NCBI GenBank assembly: GCA_910579775.1
Contig: CAJTUE010000001.1
Location: 310,001 to 374,000 of the forward strand
From: an uncultured Oscillospiraceae bacterium
Lineage (GTDB): Bacteria > Bacillota > Clostridia > Oscillospirales > Oscillospiraceae
Direction: 5' to 3'
Length of the DNA: 64,000 bases
Shown here: positions 42,501-50,446 of the stretch, piece by piece
How the letters are laid out: every line of letters begins with the position of its first letter
How positions within the stretch are numbered: the stretch's first letter is position 1
Program-made: the position numbers and the translations under genes
Notes under the pieces: model-generated
What the model was told of the DNA's origin: nothing
What the model saw: the letters and a program-made list of their open reading frames with translations, nothing else
Databases searched by the model: none

Positions 42501-43676
42501 ATCGGTTGTGCCCGCCGTAACACCGGAAACAAAGCTTTTGGCGGCGTTGTTCTGTACCAGCTCCACCTTCGCGCCTGCCAGAGGGGCGGAGCCGTCGGTG
42601 GTCACTGTGCCGCTGATGGTGCGGTTAGGAACAGGCAAGGTAAAATCCACTGTCGTGGAGGAATCGCTGATAGTAACCTCTTTCGTGTCGGCGACAAACT
42701 CACTGTCCGCGGGCGGTTGTGCGGTGGCTGTGATTGTTCCCTTGGGGACATACTCAAAGGAGTATTGACCGTTAGTATCGGTGGTTGTCGTCATGCCGCC
42801 GATGATAACAGTCGCATTGGCAACGCCGCTGCTATCAGCCGTGACTGTGCCGCTGACGGTCTGTCCCTCCGGCTCACCACTATAGCGGACATTGGAAATT
42901 GTTGCACTGGTTCCATTCCCTACACGGAACGCAAAATTCTGCGTAGTCTTATCAAGACCGGCAGCTTTCGTGGAGTCGATGGGGACAGTATAGTCGGTGT
43001 TGTCAATAGTAAGAGTGACCGTAGGGGTGCCACCGTCTGGGTCGGTCCAAGAAACCTTGACATGATGTGTATCCGTGCCAAAGCCACCGGTGGGATTCCC
43101 GGAAGCCCAGTCAGGCCAACCGGTTTGCTGACCAAAGTATTCGGTAAACCAAGAATTATCACTTTTGATAGCGCACTGGAACGCATGGGAGGTGTCCTTG
43201 GCCCACAGGCCGAAAGACCAGAAGGCAGAGTTGGTGCTCAACTTCATGTCAAAGGCCACCCAGCGGGTATCTCCGGTGTAACTTTGTAAGGCGGCATTAA
43301 TAGTGGAGTTTGTCCACACACTGTTATTGCCACCACTGGCATTAAAGTTGTTGCCGTTGTAGTCGGCAGCCTGAAATTCCACAGAATTTTTCGTCTGAGA
43401 GACGGTTTTTGTTCTGGAACCAACAGAACCGGTAAGCTGCTCCCAACTCTCATAGCGTGTGTCCGGAGAGATAGTCTCTCCCTCCGCCAGCTGTGCAGGG
43501 GCGTTTTCGGCTCCGATCGGCAGCTCGGCGGTGTCCGCTGGGGTGACGGCGTCGGGAGCCTCGATGGCAATCTCCGAGTTGTCGATGCGCGCCGCCAGCG
43601 CGGTCACGGGCACCAAAGAGAGCACCATGACTAGCGCCAGAAGCAGCGCGCCAAGACGTCTTCCTCTTCTCTTCAT
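36567..43676 (-). CDS. Giant SLH-anchored surface protein (2369 residues)
   Basis: Start ATG 43676 follows GGAAAGGGTGG; the frame upstream to 43760 is leader. Domains in order: signal peptide (1-28, RRGRRLGALLLALVMVLSLV); a LamG/concanavalin-like sheet domain (about 60-270); two carboxypeptidase-regulatory-like domains (about 275-440, each starting xVSGTVT/TISGTVT); a second sheet domain (about 445-650); a long row of Ig-like domains of the Big_2 and related kinds (about 660-1800); three FIVAR-type helical repeats (about 1809-2079); a Ser/Gly linker with KPDGTK/KPDGSK repeats (about 2080-2175); and three SLH domains (2190-2369) that bind secondary cell-wall polymer. No catalytic motif is seen. 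Likely an adhesin or S-layer-associated fibre. It is monocistronic with its own promoter. Confidence 0.92.
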   Translation of the reverse strand: MKRRGRRLGALLLALVMVLSLVPVTALAARIDNSEIAIEAPDAVTPADTAELPIGAENAPAQLAEGETISPDTRYESWEQLTGSVGSRTKTVSQTKNSVEFQAADYNGNNFNASGGNNSVWTNSTINAALQSYTGDTRWVAFDMKLSTNSAFWSFGLWAKDTSHAFQCAIKSDNSWFTEYFGQQTGWPDWASGNPTGGFGTDTHHVKVSWTDPDGGTPTVTLTIDNTDYTVPIDSTKAAGLDKTTQNFAFRVGNGTSATISNVRYSGEPEGQTVSGTVTADSSGVANATVIIGGMTTTTDTNGQYSFEYVPKGTITATAQPPADSEFVADTKEVTISDSSTTVDFTLPVPNRTISGTVTTDGSAPLAGAKVELVQNNAAKSFVSGVTAGTTDDSGRYSLSVNYVAEGSYCIRVSKDGHGAKLSDAVTINADAEQSHTANVPLPAIDVGNAKFAYDMTENSRPTLGISEANNHPTADYVDDKLVLNFKNINRMDNIVKLTGTGVKNGTIEFDATRTGADTQGRFGLALRLRDSAQWIYVGSEQQSGRWFHEYWNDNPSSSGYLSSMPVSVSFGHGETRHFKVTINEGTVEMEIDGISIFDTDKQQIGNQSDATKLPMDAQDVGFICGNNGTGVPCTITIDNLYIFREDQAQSVTLNPLNEKTLTAKIVDSSNPDGKDLINGQAYAGDVIRVTCTGLDAGKALGGLTVVKTDETGTTVTATQVDDGVWQFTMPEYAVTVTGELKNSFTATLPSAAPQQGKAYTVTLDPIEAIVSYQWYRVTAANSEVAVGENSATYTPVDADQGKTLKVVVTGTEDYAGIKTLTTSTVTAPDVEVTGVTIARETIKMIKNGDGIHNDNTSPTNTVVSGNSTTLTATVAPANATGLADETVAWTVTGDAVTLGTGTRTNNAFSMPITAVKNGTATVTATATSADGSTQRDTVTITVVTKVENVTIKNGAKIVASTDSTQTGEGLTIYANRSLDSYPSSATLTVEVLPADASTPAFNWSRVNPNDTGLITITGDAAGGSRTITAASTEAVNVGTKELKLVVSNDAGTNLNKELTFTTTVLRHLANPISIGLGGKDAPTFGQNMEADVSQLVVGTSQELSNSAKSKLVYTWYTDSNTDGSSKTQVHTGTGTAGKTYTPVAADIGKYIFVEVKAEPAEDFFYEGTVSTKTDAVVAKADGPAAPTLSPTKPSTPNGNDGSITITNYASSATYQIKVDGGEWADATVTSEGKIEGKAPGKYFVKVKESDTHKESAEAEVTIADADAVEYTIGATNPTEGATITVPDKATKNTVVTIALTVTEGWQVDAVKVNDGAVQVTKADTGNTWTFTMPESNVTVTAEVSKIQVKIKHNLTNMSCNLPSADQDHVHTVNWGEVTSISLTADEGYTLPTSTAGITVKVLNDNGTEGENYTGTLTYSNGVLGFGTNGLRASISITAAATLNSYTVSYTGMTGLNRPTDTEKVYHGGTYTRTLTTDTGYALPETITVTMVGNDNPTYTYDNRSGGISITNVTGNVTITANGVRQYHQVTGVSIDTPANLQVDTILSATTAPANAVVSYQWMSCATQNGTYENITNATAATYTLTANDIGKWIKVKVTGDNEHDYDGTAESAAVGPVIAKVVLPTGISLDKPSHTGVVGETFTLTATIAPNNATDKTITWSVFEEGADTPVEGIATVTANNSSTATVNLIGAGTVRINARTVNGLTANCTLSVDRAPSDKVAATAAPVNVVYDGEYHSITVVVSQPTEGYTILYSETEDGEYTSTQPKYKEIGEYTIYFKVEAEGLTSATGSATVTITAAPVIPPEPGEVDTTALEAAIEAAEAAKEGITTSDKAANAVEKDVQFVTAAEMKALTDAIATAEAALKADDQDAVDTAVTALNGAVTTFRAAIKTGTMDDSALKTAIADAKAAKEPLFVIDDEAANVKKDLKFVTTGEMSAFNEAIKAAEAALNAEDKDQTTLNAAVTALNTAKSTFDAAIKTGESETAEAPVVNTDALDAAIKAAQDAMKSVTDYAEEKDPKDVTSGTKFVTTAQKTALTEAIATAQAAKDNENKTDGSVANAVDALNAAVETFNNAIQTGTKSTSSGSSGRPSSTGTVTKPDGTKVTTVTQPDGTKTVTTEKPDGSKEVVETKKDGTVTETKTDAEGAKTEKVTTKDGAVTITATDADGEQLAKVDLPAEITEPEAKFEDIDQAPWAEEAIHKVAGLKLVEGTGGNKYSPVAPMTRGALATVLHRLSNGKTDYQQVFKDVAATQYYAEGVAWAAKANVVKGISEDIFAPNQVITREQLAVMLCRYAKLIGMDTTADAETLDKFADGDETGTWAVDGVAWCVANGILKGKGNDTLDPTAEVTRAEVAVMLDRFIALIQA

Positions 43677-43703
43677 AGTTTTTTCCACCCTTTCCTGAAA
43701 ATT

Positions 43704-43774
43704 CGCCCCCCCTTCCGGGGAGGCGGCCTGTTTGTGTTCCGGGAGAAGACCGGAACACAAGGGGGCATTGCCCC
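43704..43774 (-). promoter_or_regulatory. Structured 5' leader of the surface protein gene
   Basis: Three stacked hairpins in the untranslated leader: GGGGCATTGCCCC (43762-43774), the 11-bp stem TTGTGTTCCGG/CCGGAACACAA (43732-43742 with 43750-43760), and a GC-rich one at 43704-43726. No T tract follows any of them, so they may protect the long mRNA or control translation. Confidence 0.5.
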
Positions 43775-43787
43775 TATGCTGGCGTAT

Positions 43788-43816
43788 ATTTTACTCCTTT
43801 CACCGTCAAAATGCAA
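43788..43816 (-). promoter_or_regulatory. Promoter of the giant surface protein gene
   Basis: Minus strand TTGCAT (43811-43816), 17 bases, TAAAAT (43788-43793). Leader of about 105 bases to ATG 43676. Confidence 0.65.
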
Positions 43817-43873
43817 TACTTTCACGAAAATTTCTCAAAAAATTTCGTCGTTGTTAACATAATGCGCAAACAG

Positions 43874-43902
43874 AAAAGACCGGAGCGTTCGCTCCGGTCT
43901 TT
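43874..43902 (-). terminator. Terminator of the Fic gene
   Basis: AAAGACCGGAGC-GTTC-GCTCCGGTCTTT; on the minus strand it ends in TTTTC. It lies 14 bases after the Fic stop. Confidence 0.85.
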
Positions 43903-43915
43903 GGCCTGCATTGTC

Positions 43916-44578
43916 TTAAATAATGTCAATTCCTTGGAGTGCACGGTCATACAAAAACTGCATCAGCTCTTCCGCTGCCCCGGTATTGTAGAAATTCACA
44001 AGCAGCCGGTTAAATTCCTCCATGTTCTTCTCTGTGATGGTGAGCATACCTGCCCCGGCCTCAAGCAGGATCTTGTTGGCCAGGATCAGGCTGGTGCGTT
44101 TGTTGCCGTCCCAGAAGAATTGGCCCCGTGTGCCCCAGCAGAACAGCGTGATCGCTTTTTCAGCAGCAGAAACGGGCTGCTGCAGGAAAGAGTCTAATTG
44201 CTGTTCCACAGTTCGTTGGGTCGGAACGGGCGGCTCATAGTCCGTGCCGGAGATCGCTACCCGGCCTGTCCGCAGTTCGCCCCAGGTGAGGGCCTCATTC
44301 CGGGCGATAAGGCCATTGAGCTTGCAGAGGTATTTCAATGTCACCGGGGCGTCAAGCGTGTCAAGAAGAAAACGCCAAGCGTCCCGCATATTGAGAATGG
44401 CTTGGATATCGTCAAGCCGCACATTAGGGACGTTGACCCCCTCCAGGATCGTTTTGGTCTGGGGGAAGGTCACGGCCCGGTTTTCCATCTTCATGCCACA
44501 GTAAACGTTTTCATCCCACTTCTTCTTGGCCAGGAAGCGGCTCTGCTCTGGGGTAAGATGGTACTTGTCGTGATACAT
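43916..44578 (-). CDS. Fic-fold protein lacking the catalytic histidine
   Basis: A 220-residue Fic/DOC-superfamily protein. Fic enzymes usually transfer AMP or other nucleotides to target proteins through HPFxxGN(G/K)R. Here the loop reads RGQFFWDGNKRTSLILANK: the anion-binding DGNKR is intact but the catalytic His-Pro is Gln-Phe. The N-terminal part (YCGMKMENRAVTFPQTKTIL, residues about 22-41, then a region with LNGLIARNEALTWGELR) carries the usual Fic helices. ATG 44578 (GAGGCG 9 bases upstream) avoids overlap with tRNA-Gln that a longer reading frame would need. The protein could use a different mechanism or act by binding. It lies between the tRNA terminator and its own terminator. Confidence 0.85.
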   Translation of the reverse strand: MYHDKYHLTPEQSRFLAKKKWDENVYCGMKMENRAVTFPQTKTILEGVNVPNVRLDDIQAILNMRDAWRFLLDTLDAPVTLKYLCKLNGLIARNEALTWGELRTGRVAISGTDYEPPVPTQRTVEQQLDSFLQQPVSAAEKAITLFCWGTRGQFFWDGNKRTSLILANKILLEAGAGMLTITEKNMEEFNRLLVNFYNTGAAEELMQFLYDRALQGIDII

Positions 44579-44614
44579 AGCGCTGTCGCCTCTTTTCATA
44601 AAGCGTAAATGAAG

Positions 44615-44650
44615 AAAAAACCTCAAAGAGATTCCCTCTTTGAGGTTTTT
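44615..44650 (-). terminator. Terminator of tRNA-Gln
   Basis: AAACCTCAAAGAG-GGAAT-CTCTTTGAGGTTT hairpin followed on the minus strand by six T. It separates the tRNA from the Fic gene, which starts 36 bases further. Confidence 0.9.
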
Positions 44651-44652
44651 CC

Positions 44653-44726
44653 TGGCAGCGGGAGAAGGATTCGAACCCTCACAAACAGAGTCAGAGTCTG
44701 TCGTGCTACCCTTACACAATCCCGCT
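44653..44726 (-). tRNA. tRNA-Gln (anticodon CTG)
   Basis: 74 nt including CCA. Acceptor AGCGGGA/TCCCGCT, anticodon stem ACAGA/TCTGT with loop CTCTGAC (anticodon CTG, reading CAG), T arm GAGGG-TTCGAAT-CCTTC. Confidence 0.93.
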
Positions 44727-44739
44727 AAAGGCAGAGGCT

Positions 44740-44768
44740 ATTATACCAACCTCCCGCCGCATTGTCAA
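44740..44768 (-). promoter_or_regulatory. Consensus promoter of tRNA-Gln
   Basis: Minus strand TTGACA (44763-44768), 17 bases, TATAAT (44740-44745), both hexamers perfect. Confidence 0.9.
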
Positions 44769-44814
44769 CCCCTTGGGGCAAAATTTCTCTCTGCCGGAAT
44801 CTTTGTGAAAACAC

Positions 44815-44843
44815 TTGCAATTTTACCCAAAACATAGTATACT
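44815..44843 (+). promoter_or_regulatory. Promoter of the oxaloacetate decarboxylase operon
   Basis: TTGCAA (44815-44820), 17 bases, TATACT (44838-44843). Leader of about 130 bases with no clear riboswitch. Confidence 0.72.
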
Positions 44844-44977
44844 CCGATTAGAATGCGGGAGGATGGGGTGCCGCCAAACCCGCGTTAGGTAAACCTCACA
44901 AATTTGGCGACATTTTCACCGTTTTTGGGGACAATATCCCTAAATATGTCTAATTGGAAAGAGGAGGCAACTTGATC

Positions 44978-46378
44978 GTGAAACAGGTTCAAATCACAGA
45001 GACTGTCCTGCGCGACGCCCAGCAGTCCCTCATCGCCACCCGGATGCCCTTCGCGGATTTCGAGGACATTCTGCCCGTGATGGACAAGGCGGGGTATTAC
45101 TCGGTGGAGTGCTGGGGCGGCGCCACCTTCGATTCCTGCCTGCGCTATCTGGGCGAAGACCCGTGGGAGCGGCTGCGCAAGATCCGCGCGGCCATGCCCA
45201 ACACCCGGCTTCAGATGCTGCTGCGGGGCCAGAACCTCCTGGGCTATAAGCACTACCACGACGACGTGGTGGAGAAGTTCGTGGAGCTCTCTATTAAGAA
45301 TGGTATTGACATCATCCGCATCTTCGACGCCCTCAACGATTTCCGCAACATCAAGACCGCTCTGGAGGCCACCAAGAAGTATGCCACGCCCAAGACCATT
45401 GCCTCGGGCTGCATCTCCTACACCCAGAGCCCCGTCCACACGGTAGAGAAGTATGTGGAGATGTGCAAGGAGCTCAAGACCATGGGCTTTGACACCATCT
45501 GCCTGAAGGATATGGCGGGCACCATGAGCCCCTATGAGGCCGAGCACCTCATCAAGGGCATTAAGGACGCGGTGGGCGACATGCCCATCATTCTGCACAC
45601 CCACTGCACCACCGGCATGGCCTACATGACCATCACCAAGGCCATCGAGAGCGGCGTGGACGTGATCGACTGCGCTTCCTCCGCCATGTCCAACGGCACC
45701 AGCCAGCCCGCCACCGAGACTCTGTTCTACGCGCTCCAGCAGTACGGCATCCCCTGCGGGCTGGACGAGAAGGTTATCAACCAGGTCAACGACCACTTCA
45801 AGCCCATGAAGCAGAAGTACATTGACTCCGGCCTTCTCAACCCCAAGAGCATGGGCACGGATTCTCAGGCGCTGGTCTACAAGGTCCCCGGCGGTATGCT
45901 CTCCAACATGATCGCCAACCTCAAGGACATGAACGCCATGGATAAGTTTGACGAGGCCCTGGCGGAGATCCCCTCCGTCCGCGCCGATTTGGGTTATCCT
46001 CCCCTGGTCACCCCCCTCTCTCAGATGGTGGGCAACCAGGCGGTGATCAATGTCCTCATGGGCGAGCGCTACAAGCAGATCTCCACCGAGATCAAGAACT
46101 ACTTCAAGGGCGACTATGGCGTGGCCCCCGGCCCCGTGAGTAAGGAGCTGGAGGAAAAGATCCTGGGCGCGGGCGGCAAGCCCACCGACTGCCGCGTGGA
46201 GGACTCCAAGCGCACCGGCGAGGAGTTCAAGGCCGCCAAAGAGGCCCTGGGCGATCTGGCCCAGTCCGAGGAGGACGTGATGAGCTACATCTGCTTCCCT
46301 GATCAGGCCAAGAAGTTCCTGGAGGACCGCAAGGCCAAGGAAGAGAACGTCTGCACCTATACCATCACTGAGGCGTAA
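44978..46378 (+). CDS. oadA: Carboxyltransferase (alpha) subunit of Na+ oxaloacetate decarboxylase
   Basis: The alpha subunit moves the carboxyl group of oxaloacetate to biotin. The 466-residue protein has the 5S/transcarboxylase barrel: ITETVLRDAQQSLIATRMPF, ECWGGATFDSC, DALNDFRN, LKDMAGTM and the zinc ligands in LHTHCTTGMA. It lacks the biotin domain of E. coli-type OadA; that is encoded separately two genes on. GTG 44978 gives the usual MKxxxITETVLRD start 10 bases after GAGGAGG; TTG 44972 is the alternative. Glutaconyl- or methylmalonyl-CoA decarboxylase alpha subunits look different (carboxyl transferase fold), so oxaloacetate (or the pyruvate carboxylase B activity) is the likely substrate. 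Confidence 0.93.
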   Translation: MKQVQITETVLRDAQQSLIATRMPFADFEDILPVMDKAGYYSVECWGGATFDSCLRYLGEDPWERLRKIRAAMPNTRLQMLLRGQNLLGYKHYHDDVVEKFVELSIKNGIDIIRIFDALNDFRNIKTALEATKKYATPKTIASGCISYTQSPVHTVEKYVEMCKELKTMGFDTICLKDMAGTMSPYEAEHLIKGIKDAVGDMPIILHTHCTTGMAYMTITKAIESGVDVIDCASSAMSNGTSQPATETLFYALQQYGIPCGLDEKVINQVNDHFKPMKQKYIDSGLLNPKSMGTDSQALVYKVPGGMLSNMIANLKDMNAMDKFDEALAEIPSVRADLGYPPLVTPLSQMVGNQAVINVLMGERYKQISTEIKNYFKGDYGVAPGPVSKELEEKILGAGGKPTDCRVEDSKRTGEEFKAAKEALGDLAQSEEDVMSYICFPDQAKKFLEDRKAKEENVCTYTITEA

Positions 46379-46391
46379 GGGGGAGACAAGC

Positions 46392-46730
46392 ATGGATAAA
46401 ATGCCGATTTTCCCTGACGCGCTGGTCAACGCCGTGATGGGTTACGGCGTGGTGTTCGTGGGCCTGATCCTGCTGATGGCTGTGGTGGTCATCATGGGCA
46501 AGGCCATGACGGCCAAGAAGGCGGCTCCCCAGGCTGCCGCCACGGGCAGCGCCCCTGCTCCCGCCGCCGCGCCTGCCAAGGACGGCCCCGTCGCCCCCGG
46601 CGTTGCCGGTCAGATCGCGCTCCACGACGTCGGCGACAAGGACGCGGCCATGATCATGGCCATTGTGGCCGACAAGCTGGGCAAGCCCCTGAACGAGCTG
46701 CGCTTTAAGTCCATCAAGGAGGTCAAGTGA
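46392..46730 (+). CDS. oadG: Gamma-type subunit (OadG family) of Na+ decarboxylase
   Basis: A 112-residue small membrane protein with one N-terminal helix (about 12-36, AVMGYGVVFVGLILLMAVVV), an Ala/Pro-rich linker and a soluble tail (PGVAGQIALHDVGDKDAAMI). OadG anchors the alpha and biotin subunits to the beta subunit in the membrane. The tail also resembles the small carbamoyl-like MmdE/OadG extension. It starts 14 bases after oadA and precedes the biotin carrier by one base gap. Confidence 0.85.
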   Translation: MDKMPIFPDALVNAVMGYGVVFVGLILLMAVVVIMGKAMTAKKAAPQAAATGSAPAPAAAPAKDGPVAPGVAGQIALHDVGDKDAAMIMAIVADKLGKPLNELRFKSIKEVK

Positions 46731-46731
46731 G

Positions 46732-47136
46732 ATGAAATATAAGGTTACTTTGAACGGCAAGACCTACGAGGTCGAGGTGGAGCAGGGCAAGGCCATGCTC
46801 CTGGACGAGTACGAGGCTGTGGCTCCCGCTGCTCCCGCCCCCGCTGCGGCTTCTGTTGCCGCCGCCCCTGCGGCTGCGCCCGCTCCTGCCACCGCGCCTG
46901 CGCCCGCCGCGGCTACCGCTGCCGGCGAGCCTGTGCCCGCCCCCATGCCCGGTACCGTTCTGCGGGTGGAGGTCAACCAGGGTCAGGCCGTGAAGGCCGG
47001 GGACCTGCTGGTGGTGCTGGAGGCCATGAAGATGGAGAACGAGATCTTCGCCCCCAAGGACGGCACTGTGGCTCAGATCGTCGCCCCCAAGGGCAGCACC
47101 GTGGAGACCGGCTCCCCCCTGATCGTGTTGGCATAA
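46732..47136 (+). CDS. Biotin carboxyl carrier subunit
   Basis: A 134-residue biotin protein: an N-terminal beta region (MKYKVTLNGKTYEVEVEQG), an Ala/Pro linker (about 30-63) and a C-terminal biotinyl domain with the lysine in EAMKMEN (K100). It carries CO2 from the alpha subunit to the membrane beta subunit. It corresponds to MmdC/GcdC or the C-terminal part of OadA. Start overlaps the oadG stop by context (GTGAGATGAAA). Confidence 0.95.
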   Translation: MKYKVTLNGKTYEVEVEQGKAMLLDEYEAVAPAAPAPAAASVAAAPAAAPAPATAPAPAAATAAGEPVPAPMPGTVLRVEVNQGQAVKAGDLLVVLEAMKMENEIFAPKDGTVAQIVAPKGSTVETGSPLIVLA

Positions 47137-47148
47137 GGAGGGACTTCC

Positions 47149-48609
47149 ATGGATATTTTAGGTACCCTGTCCGGCCTGGTACAGGAGTCCGGCTTCGCCG
47201 GGTTCCTGGCTGCGGGCGGCTGGAAGAACCTCATTATGATCGCCGTGGCCTGCGTGCTGCTGTACCTGGGCATCGGCAAGAAGTTTGAGCCGCTGCTGAT
47301 GGTGGGCATCGCCTTCGGCGTGCTCCTCACCAACATTCCCGGCGGCGGGCTCTACCACATGGGTATGTGGGACTCCTACGTCTACGAGGCCCCCTACGAC
47401 GTGATGTACGACTACGCCCTCTACAATAAGGCGGAGACCCGGGCCTACACCCAGGAGGAGTTCACTTACTATGTCTACGCCCGGGCCTGTGGTCACTCCG
47501 AGGCCGAGATCGAGGCGTATTTTGAGGACCACAAGGCCTCCGGCAGCGACATCTACACCGATGTCATGAACCTCATGGCCTCCCCCGACTTTGACCAGAG
47601 CCTGGTGGAGCGGTTACAGGCGGACGAGAAGGGTGAGACGGAGTGGGAGGTCAAGAACGAACTCTCCTTCACCGACATCATCCACCTGGGCGGTCTGCTG
47701 GATATCCTCTACATCGGCGTCAAGGCCGGTATCTACCCCTGCCTGATCTTCATCGGCATCGGCGCCATGACCGACTTTGGTCCGCTCATCTCCCGGCCGT
47801 CCTCCCTGATTTTGGGCGCGGCGGCCCAGCTGGGCGTGTTCCTGGCCTTCTTTGGGGCGGTGGCTATGGGCTTTACCGGCCCGGAGGCAGGCTCCATAGG
47901 CATCATAGGCGGCGCGGACGGGCCGACAGCTATTTTGACCACGTCAAAGCTGGCGCCCCATCTCCTTGGCCCCATCGCCATCGCCGCCTATTCCTACATG
48001 GCCCTCATCCCGCTGATCCAGCCCCCCATCATGCGGGCGCTGACCACCAAGAAGGAGCGGGAGGTCAAGATGGAGCAGACCCGGCCCGTGTCCAAGGTGG
48101 AGAAGATCGTCTTCCCCATCTTGGTGGCTACCTTCATCATTCTGCTTATCCCCTCCACCGCGCCCCTCATCGGCTGCCTCATGTTCGGCAACCTGCTCCG
48201 TGAGACGGGCTGCACAGACCGCCTCTCCGACACCGCCCAGAACGCTCTCATGAACATCGTCACCCTGTTCCTGGGCATTTCCGTGGGCGCGACTACCGTG
48301 GCCTCCCGGTTCCTGAACCTCCAGACCCTCATGATCATCGCCCTGGGCCTCATTGCCTTCTCTCTGAGTACCGTGGGCGGCCTGTTGGTGGGCAAGCTCA
48401 TGTATGTGGTCACCGGCGGCAAGGTCAACCCCCTCATCGGCTCCGCCGGCGTGTCCGCGGTGCCCATGGCCGCCCGGGTGGCCCAGGTGGAGGGCCAGAA
48501 GGCCAACCCCAGCAACTTCCTGCTGATGCACGCCATGGGTCCCAACGTGGCCGGCGTGATCGGTTCCGCCATCGCCGCGGGCTTCCTTTTGAAGATTTTC
48601 GGCGCGTAA
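47149..48609 (+). CDS. oadB: Na+-translocating decarboxylase beta subunit with an unusual insertion
   Basis: The membrane subunit decarboxylates carboxybiotin and exports Na+. It has the conserved KFEPLLMVGIAFGVLLTNIP, GIGAMTDFGPLI, SIGIIGGADGPTAIL (the Na+-linked aspartate near 254), YSYMALIPLIQPPIM and the C-terminal GSAGVSAVPMAARV. Family members have about 370-430 residues; this one has 486 because of about 105 extra residues (74-180; YDVMYDYALYNKAETRAYTQ onward), acidic and Tyr-rich, inserted between the first and second hydrophobic blocks. Nothing hydrophobic lies in the insertion, so it should form an extra loop on one face of the membrane. AGGAGG precedes ATG 47149. Confidence 0.92.
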   Translation: MDILGTLSGLVQESGFAGFLAAGGWKNLIMIAVACVLLYLGIGKKFEPLLMVGIAFGVLLTNIPGGGLYHMGMWDSYVYEAPYDVMYDYALYNKAETRAYTQEEFTYYVYARACGHSEAEIEAYFEDHKASGSDIYTDVMNLMASPDFDQSLVERLQADEKGETEWEVKNELSFTDIIHLGGLLDILYIGVKAGIYPCLIFIGIGAMTDFGPLISRPSSLILGAAAQLGVFLAFFGAVAMGFTGPEAGSIGIIGGADGPTAILTTSKLAPHLLGPIAIAAYSYMALIPLIQPPIMRALTTKKEREVKMEQTRPVSKVEKIVFPILVATFIILLIPSTAPLIGCLMFGNLLRETGCTDRLSDTAQNALMNIVTLFLGISVGATTVASRFLNLQTLMIIALGLIAFSLSTVGGLLVGKLMYVVTGGKVNPLIGSAGVSAVPMAARVAQVEGQKANPSNFLLMHAMGPNVAGVIGSAIAAGFLLKIFGA

Positions 48610-48653
48610 ATCACCCAACCCTGTTATCTATTTAAGAAAGGTAGGATATCATT

Positions 48654-50267
<1,614 letters not shown>

Positions 50268-50309
50268 AAGCGAAGTGTGAGCGTGTCCAACGCGAACATG
50301 ACAAGAAGC

Positions 50310-50344
50310 AAAAAGACCGCCGGGTGTTTCCCGGCGGTCTTTTT
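50310..50344 (+). terminator. Terminator of oad-pckA
   Basis: AAAAAGACCGCCGGG-TGTTT-CCCGGCGGTCTTTTT. Confidence 0.93.
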
Positions 50345-50355
50345 GCGTCCTGCCC

Positions 50356-50384
50356 TTGCGCCTTTTGGGGAAAAAGAGTACAAT
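50356..50384 (+). promoter_or_regulatory. Promoter of the S41-SLH protease gene
   Basis: TTGCGC (50356-50361), 17 bases, TACAAT (50379-50384). Confidence 0.7.
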
Positions 50385-50446
50385 GGAACCACACGAAAAA
50401 AGAAACGTCTTAAGAGAGGACGTTACACTTGCAAAGGGGAACTGAT

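Noticed and set aside
36567..43676. CRISPR-like repeats in the repetitive part of the surface protein gene
   Set aside because: Repeats are translated KPDGTK and FIVAR modules of uneven length; there are no uniform repeats with spacers anywhere in the window.
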